Source: Druceiella hillmani
Lineage: Eukaryota; Arthropoda; Insecta; Lepidoptera; Hepialidae
Length of the DNA stretch: 64,000 bases
Direction: 5' to 3'
Assembly: GCA_039881145.1 (NCBI GenBank)
Contig: JAYKKI010000008.1
Coordinates: 34,668,501 to 34,732,500 of the forward strand
Position numbers and translations under genes: made by a program. The notes below the pieces were generated by a model. It made no database searches. It was not told the origin of the DNA and was given only the letters and a program-made list of their open reading frames with translations. Within the stretch, counting starts at the first letter, position 1; each line of letters starts with the position of its first letter. Of this stretch, positions 56,861-64,000 are shown in pieces.

Positions 56861-58329
56861 CTTGTAATTACCATTGAGAACCATAAATTCTTTTACAATA
56901 AAGTTAAATCTTTGCTGTGTAAAGTGAATAAAAATAGTACACAAATTACATTTGGATACTAAGTAATATATCTTGTTATATGAAATTAATTAATTCAATC
57001 ATAATCTTTTTTAAGAATATTATGTTATGTTAAAAGTTTAACGTAGGATACAGGTATAACTAGAAGATGTTAAGTAGGTTACCCAAGTCAAAAAAATCTT
57101 AAATTTTTTTAGTTTTTTATTAAAGGTAAAAGAGAATCGTAATTTTTTTTCCATTCATTCTATATCAGTTCAAAAGAGGACACAAAATATTTACACAAAA
57201 TATATTTTTTATCTTTGTAATACCAGCAAGAAAATAGCCAAGCGCATATCGGAAAACACATAAAGTAGGATTACGTAATTGTTATAATTCTTTGAAATTG
57301 TTTGTGTAAATTACTTCAAATTAATTCAATAAACTTTCTATCTACTCGAAAAGTTTTATTGAACTGTGGCAACTATAAGTCTGGGGCAGCGAACGGACAG
57401 ATGATCGTAATGTTACTTGTGTCATTATGAAACCATCATAATTGGTTCACAATACCTAGATTTTATAAAAATTAGTGACACTCACTTTCGTCTTTACATT
57501 GTCATTTAGATGTTTATATAATACGGTCTGTTTGTCTGCCCGATGCTTCTAAACTTTAAACTAAATAAACAAATATTTTGAAACTCATAAAAAATATGTC
57601 AGCTCTTGGCTTATAACTAAAAACTTTATATTAGAAAGGGTCTCCCAATATAATTTTTTCTGTCCAGATATGTAGCATATCGTTGAAAAACGCCATTACC
57701 TAGGATGCTGTATTTTAGTTACACTATTTTTTATATTTTGTTTTTAAACAAAAAATACTGAAAAGAATACTGAGTACAAAATATTAAGAAATTTATGAGT
57801 AAAAAAGTTAAAGTAGTGTAGAGAATATCAAAACGCATTATGCCTGTGAAAGAAAAACTTTGCGGAATGTTTTCATATTTTGAAATATATTAACAGAAAC
57901 TATATCGTTTTTACGATTATATGTAGGTCCACAAGTAAATATGTCTCTCAATACCATAGAGATTTAATTCAGTTTTCGACTTACCGATACAAGGCATTGA
58001 AAAAGTTAACTTGTGTCGATTTAGTCAAGAAAGGTATTTCACAATGTTTGACTAAAATTTATTTGTTTGTAAAAGAAAGAAGAAAAAATAAAACGTTTCA
58101 AAAATATTGTATTCGCAAAAACTAATTCTCACAATGACAGAAACACTGCACAGTAAACACACCTCCATACAAACTTTTTAATTGAACTAATAAATTCATT
58201 TAACTTTTACTTAATTTTTAAACTACTTTCCTCATTTACAGATTTTCATGGAAAATTCTTTTTGTTCCCGGCCTCACTAGTTTGTAGACGTCACCCGTTT
58301 ATATGAATAAATAAATAAATAAAAAAAAA
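56861..58329. other. AT-rich DNA, nothing recognised
   Basis: The 81-codon frame at 57,880-58,125 is Lys/Tyr-rich with no recognisable motif. Confidence 0.5.
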
Positions 58330-58343
58330 TATATATATATGTA

Positions 58344-58410
<67 letters not shown>
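58330..58410. repeat. (TA)n microsatellite with GTATATAT interruptions
   Basis: About 80 bases, flanked by A-rich runs on both sides. Confidence 0.95.
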
Positions 58411-58411
<1 letters not shown>

Positions 58412-58904
58412 AAAATTAAAAAAAAAAAAAATTTAACACACAATGAAATTATGTTGATAATTGAATGTGTTATCTTTACTTTTGCTAACTTTCACATTAT
58501 TTTATTCGTATTCGTACTAACAATTGGCTCGAAATGATTGCCTTACAGTCCGAAGCTTAGTTAGTAAACTTTAGGAAACATTGTTTGGGAAAATGTAATA
58601 ATTTCCAAACTTGTACTGAATTATTAAGTATGATAATATATTCTGTAATATTATTTCATCGCAAATGACTTTTACAGTTTCTATTTTCAAAACTTACTCC
58701 TTAAGATGATCTTAGGAACACCAAATTTTGTTTTGTTTCCAGTTGTTAAATCCTCCCCAAAGATTCCTAAGGAGGGCCCAGGTCTTAAATTCTTGGATTG
58801 TCTTATTTTCTTTCCTCAAATCTAATTGAAGTTGTTTAAAAGATTTGAAATAATTTAATAATAAAAATAATTGAAATAATGAAAAATCACAAGTCATACG
58901 TCAT

Positions 58905-59000
58905 ACGCCTTTGACGTTGTGGCGAACTGCGGGGACCCGGGTTCGATTCACGGTCGCTCGTCAAGTGGGGCTGGTCTGGTTTTCTGGTTGGCTGTAAGAG
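58905..59000 (+). repeat. Possible tRNA-derived SINE fragment
   Basis: A GC-rich stretch in AT-rich DNA with GGGACCCGGGTTCGATTCAC, which contains a near-consensus RNA polymerase III B box (GGTTCGATTC, 58,939-58,948). A weak A-box-like TGGCGAACTGCGG lies only about 20 bases upstream, too close for a functional promoter, so this is probably a truncated or decayed SINE or tRNA relic. No cloverleaf could be drawn. Confidence 0.35.
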
Positions 59001-59507
59001 ATCGCTTTCGTAGAAATACGTACATTAAAGTATGTAGATGTAATTTTTAATTAAATCTACTTGATATTAATTTGAAATAATAGTATTAAAATTGATGTGT
59101 TCCCTCTTTGATATCCAATAAAATTGAGCGATCAAACTACGAACACAAAATATTGTCGCAGTTGTGTTAACAACTCCTAATTATAATTCAGTGAGTTCAT
59201 ATTAATTCTCAATGCCACATTTCAAATATAAATTCAATTTTAAATTTATTTTATTACACAAGAAGTAAAGTTCTTCAGTTTTTTTAAACAATAAAATAAT
59301 TTTTGTATCCTTAACGGACTCCAGATTTTTTAGAATTACATAAAAATGATTTTGAAAAAATGATTTGGAAAATTTTGAGTTTTCCGAAGGGACCATTAAC
59401 AAGATATATTGCAAGGTAAATGGTACAAAAGACGAAAACAATAATTCAAGGGCACGATAAGTTATCACGAACATATACCATCTTCGTCGCGCACTCCTTG
59501 CCTACAT
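59001..59507. other. AT-rich DNA, nothing recognised
   Basis: The 90-codon minus frame at 59,202-59,474 is Phe/Leu-rich and not recognisable. Confidence 0.5.
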
Positions 59508-59534
59508 TTATATATATATATATATATATATATC

Positions 59535-59562
<28 letters not shown>
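59508..59562. repeat. (TA)n microsatellite
   Basis: About 55 bases with one CT interruption. Confidence 0.95.
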
Positions 59563-59565
<3 letters not shown>

Positions 59566-60746
59566 CAGCCACAATGTAACGAGTTTCATAAAAAGGAGTT
59601 AAGAGGCAACGGAAGGTGACGGAACGGAAGATGAATATTAACCTCAAGATGATAGTTTAACATTTTTTTCCCTAATCAATATCAATTCCCACTTTAGCGA
59701 TGAAATAATATGAAGAGTGATTTGAGTCAGCAACGAGTAAATTAATTTCTTTGTTAATGCGATTTGCAAGTGCAGTAAACTGCAATTAACCATATTATTT
59801 TAAGCTCAAACTTACAGCCGAAACTTCGTTATATAGATTCTGAATTACTAATGTGTAACTAAATACAATGAATGTGTTATCTACCTATTTGCCGTCGTTC
59901 TGCACGTTAAGAATTTGCGTGTATTACTTCTTTCTCTTCGTTATCTTCAGAGACGGCATATTGTTAAGCCAACATGAAATTTAATATTCTTCCAGGATTG
60001 TCTTTGATAAATTTATTCACAAAACCTTTCAAAGCTGACGAAAAAAAGGGTCAGAAAACGATTTGGAAAATGTCAAGTGTCCTCTAGGTCACGGTTTGAT
60101 AAGTAGGTCTTCAATATGAAATTAGGAATGTGCTCACGTAAATAAGATTTAATTTTTATTAATAACTTTATTTTAAAAGTTCTTAGAGAACTTTCATTGA
60201 TTCATTTATAGCAGAAGTAAAATAATATGCGTGCGGTATTGTGTTTTTTAAAGAATATATCATTTTCAAATGACTTTTTATTGGGACAATTTCACTTTTT
60301 ACTTAAATTTCTTTTAACTCTGAAGAGTTTTTCAACTCTTATTTGTTGTGAAAAATTGGGTAAGATTATAAATCGATCGTAAACCTTGCATAGTGTTTCC
60401 TTTCTATCTATATAATTTGCTATTTAATATAAAGCATGTATCGATTTCCGTAGCGATGAAGAAAAGATAAAAGGAAAACTTTTAAGTGATAACAAACATT
60501 AAAGTGATATTTAACTTTTACCTTTTATGGAAAATATAATCTAAACACGACCTATCAAAATCGTTTCGATTTTCAGACAGGCTTTCTCATAAATTAATTT
60601 TTTATGTAAAAATCGCTCAAGTATGGTTTGCGCCTCAAGCGTTCCTTAATTTACTTGAAGTAAAATCCTTTTTTGAAATTAAGTGACCTCTAATATGTAC
60701 TTTCTAGTAATTCAGTATTAATATCATCTAATTACGTGGTGAAGCA
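59563..60746. other. AT-rich DNA, nothing recognised
   Basis: No coding frame or element supported. Confidence 0.5.

Positions 60747-60803
<57 letters not shown>
60747..60803. repeat. (AT)n microsatellite
   Basis: About 55 bases of AT. Confidence 0.95.
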
Positions 60804-60806
<3 letters not shown>

Positions 60807-61133
60807 TTAAGAATCTTTGAAGCAACCACCACCACGACTCGTCTACCTACTTTAATGAATTAAATTCTATATACGAGTAAAAAGGCAAAGTTACATGTGT
60901 GCTGATTTTCACACTTCACGTATGAAAATAACTGCACCAATAGCCTTTTCTCTCCTTTCGTCTATTCTCAGATAGACCAGAGATTTCTCAAATTTTTTCC
61001 TAAATTAGGAGGGGAGAGGGCAAATGTAACTCTTAATGCTCCGTGTAAATTTACGCTAGGTAGGTATGTCTCCTTTTCTTAATTTAACTTATATTTATAT
61101 AAATATATATGTATATCATATTTATAGGGGTAA

Positions 61134-61171
61134 TATACACACAGACACACACACACACATACACACATGTG

Positions 61172-61237
<66 letters not shown>
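61134..61237. repeat. (CA)n-(TA)n compound microsatellite
   Basis: ACACACAGACACACACACAC, then CATGTGTATATATATACATA and about 55 bases of AT. Confidence 0.95.
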
Positions 61238-61239
<2 letters not shown>

Positions 61240-61441
61240 AAATATGTGTGTATGTGTGGGTGTAAACATAGTCAACAATAACAACAGTAGCTTTAACAGG
61301 GCTGTATTTATATGGGAGTACCAATAATTAAAAATAATTTTGTATTTTTAATTTATGGTTTCTCCCCCATAAATATCAGATTTCTTGTTATGATCGGCAA
61401 TTTTCAGAAGCATACCTAACGAAATGTAGCTTCATTTTGAA

Positions 61442-61444
<3 letters not shown>
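61238..61444. other. Spacer between two microsatellites
   Basis: No feature recognised. Confidence 0.5.
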
Positions 61445-61493
<49 letters not shown>

Positions 61494-61550
61494 ATGTGTG
61501 TGTGTGTGTGTGTGTGTATGTGTGTGTGTGTGTGTGTATGTATGTATAAT
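61445..61550. repeat. (TA)n-(TG)n compound microsatellite
   Basis: About 28 bases of TA followed by about 75 bases of TG with TATG interruptions. Confidence 0.95.
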
Positions 61551-64000
61551 TTCAATCAAAGACGCTTATTTTATTTTGTTTAGAAATTAGAAGAAAGGAC
61601 GGACAGTCGGACTGTTGGTAATAAGATACTAGCTGGAGCTTTTAGATGGGAACTTAGGGGTTCCCATATCAAGTTGGAAATTAGGTCAATCGCGCGTAAT
61701 TTTTTAATGAGGGATCGCAAGAATCAATAGAATGCATGTGTCAAAGGACCACATAGCTTCGAGGAAATAGGAATTTTATTTTAACGTAATTTTAGTTTGA
61801 AGTATTTCATTTCGTACTCAGGTATGAGACCTCTGATTAAATGTGATGAGGCAGAAAGCAATCGACGTAATTTATTCGTTTACCTCGTCGGACATGCGAA
61901 CGAATGAGTTTATAAGGATTCTGTTGCTTTTTATTTGAGGTGTGGCTTTTGTCCATATGTAACATATTTATTCAAAATTCGTTTAATATATAAACTTAGT
62001 AATGAATAATATTAAAACAAATATATAGTTAGTATTCATTAAATATTTACTTAAGAATTCTAGTGAAGCCAAAAGGACTAATCAAAATCGATTTTTAATT
62101 TTAATGTCATGCCTTATATCACTTTTATTAAAAATAGATTAAGAATTTTTATAACTAGCTGCTGAAAATTTAGTTTGCTATTACATTTTATACATATGAA
62201 GATACATATGTGTAAAAAAATTAAAGTGTATAATTTTGTGGAAGTTGTTCCAGAGATATTGTTAAAATGTCTGCAAAACATGCCCCACCCTTCTTCATCT
62301 CCAAAACCCTTGAAGCCAAAATTATGAAAAACACTGCAACTAGAAGTCCTTTTAAGTTGAATAGAGAGCACATGATACAGTAACAATTCCGAACCTTGTA
62401 GGTTTTGAAAGATTCACGATATTTTACGCCTGTGAATGATTGCTCAGCAATATATTTGCATTTTGAAAAAAATACCAATATTTTAGTGGAAATGTCATGC
62501 AGCTTTAAATATTACGTGCCTAAGTCTATATATAAAGCAAGTTCCATTCGTATTTAAATGGTTCTAATACTATATGTTTTGCCTATTAAAATATGTTTAA
62601 AAACCTATATTTACTTTACGTTATGTAATTTTTTCTTCAAAAATATTGTCATATAATATTATAATAGCCCTGCGAACGGAAGGTTAAATTTCAATGTAAA
62701 AATTTACTCGCATAATTTATCATGCAAAATATGTTTTTTTCTGTAATCAGAAAAAGTATCATAATAATAAAGTACCAAATCGAATATTTTTTAAAATGAT
62801 CCAGAAATTCTAACCGTTTTTTCTCTTTATGTAATGTTTAGTTTTATTATTATTATGAATCGAAGTATATTCAATTTCACTTTTCGTTTTTAATATAAAA
62901 CCGAAAGCAACATTCCCTTTCGATTGTATGAACGGTGAATTCGATCCGAAGAGGCTGATCTTTCGGCATAACATTTTCCTTAACCTAATCTCCTCAATAA
63001 AACTATTCGAACTCTCTTTATGCTGGAAATTATTAACATTAATATTTTTCTATAAAATTCATCTCATCTACACAATAGGTATCACAATTCAAACTTAAAT
63101 TTTCCTGATTTCTGCGTGATAATGACACTGGTCGTCACCATTTCTCTGAAAAAAGGAACGAACCATTTGTCATTGAGGCTCTAAGAATGCAGAATAACGT
63201 AAAGGTAACATTTAGATCTATTATACTGAAAGTTTTAAAGTTTCAACTAGTCTAAGGTTCAGCCAAAAAAATAGCTACATTACTGAATGAAGAATATTTA
63301 AATACAGCATGGAGAAACATAAAGTTAATGGAATATTATTTTAAATACCACTTTCCAGTATTAATTAAATACTTTGGATTGTTATCAAATAACTGAGAAA
63401 TTTATCAATAAATTCGTACTATCCTTAACAACTTTGATGTCATGGTTTTATAGCATAGTTTTCCTTCAAAGTTTTTTATTTTTTTTTTTACAATTTTTTC
63501 CAAAATGTAAATATTTCGTAGGTGTGACCTTGTCAGGGCGTAAAACAGTTGTTTTACTAGAAAATTGGAGGAAAGATATATAGAATCATATTCCATATTT
63601 TATATTTTTGAATTCAGAATAATTGCCAAAAAATAGTTTTAAAAAAAGCTTAGAATAATATTATCAATCTATTTGAGTATCTTTGGATTGAATAATTATA
63701 CAGCAATTTATTGAATGTCGATAAAAAAAGGTTTTTTTTAACAAATATATTTCGTGTATATAATAATTTCGTGTGTTTGAACTTTTAACTTTATGTAATC
63801 TGTGGTTCATATACAATTGTATAATAATTAAAAAGAATTCTATGTAATAAAGTAATATAAATAGAATATAATCTATGTATTGAAGTAATATAAGTTACCT
63901 ATGTTGGTAAGAAGCTTTGTAAAATATAGATATTTTAAATCACTACAATACAATACAGAAAGCAAAAAATCTGTTTGTCCCAAGAGAGTAAGCAATATAA
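61551..64000. other. AT-rich DNA, nothing recognised
   Basis: Short frames at 62,114-62,478 (-) and 63,374-63,596 (both strands) show no recognisable motif. No mobile-element signature seen. Confidence 0.5.

Overview
This window looks like AT-rich, non-coding nuclear DNA from an insect (at least an arthropod). I recognise no intact host gene. There are no bacterial-style operons, no CRISPR arrays and no confident RNA genes. The evidence for an animal, probably insect, genome is: very low GC by eye, dozens of long (AT)n, (GT)n and (CACG)n microsatellites, one intact non-LTR retrotransposon of a kind common in insects, decayed Ty3/gypsy and Ty1/copia elements, and several unnamed dispersed repeat families. 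The insect order cannot be fixed from this sequence.

Layout. 1-9.9 kb: unique AT-rich DNA with two copies of a ~110 bp dispersed repeat (0.79 and 1.09 kb), a decayed coding frame at 6.37-6.68 kb and a GC-rich island at 8.9 kb. 10.5-11.35 kb: Ty1/copia remnant on +, with protease sequence lying almost directly beside RNase H sequence. 12-22 kb: dispersed repeats, a MITE-like hairpin element (16.8 kb), a 27-bp minisatellite (16.5 kb) and a long (AT)n tract (20.2 kb). 22.9-24.5 kb: a second Ty1/copia remnant on -, with a candidate LTR edge. 25.3-25.85 kb: GC-rich island. 30.4-31.4 kb: decayed coding-like sequence. 32.2-36.6 kb: full-length two-ORF LINE on +. 38.6-45.2 kb: copies of dispersed families and a tandem array at 41.0-41.6 kb. 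46-52 kb: mostly microsatellites. 52.6-56.3 kb: decayed mdg3-like Ty3/gypsy element on - with a tRNA-Leu-type primer binding site. 56.6-64 kb: a GC island, a possible SINE fragment and more microsatellites.

The best-supported and most interesting object is the LINE at 32,211-36,583. It is bounded by a perfect 13-bp target-site duplication and encodes an L1-ORF1p-like protein and an APE endonuclease/reverse transcriptase. The two ORFs lie in the same frame and are separated by one UAG codon. The first conserved motif of the endonuclease lies between that UAG and the first ATG of ORF2. The enzyme as usually annotated (ATG to stop) would therefore lack part of its active site, which points to stop-codon readthrough, non-AUG reinitiation, or loss of an ancestral fused ORF.

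The other elements are dead: frameshifts, in-frame stops and lost catalytic residues occur throughout. Matches between repeat copies were found by reading, not by computed alignment, so their boundaries are approximate.
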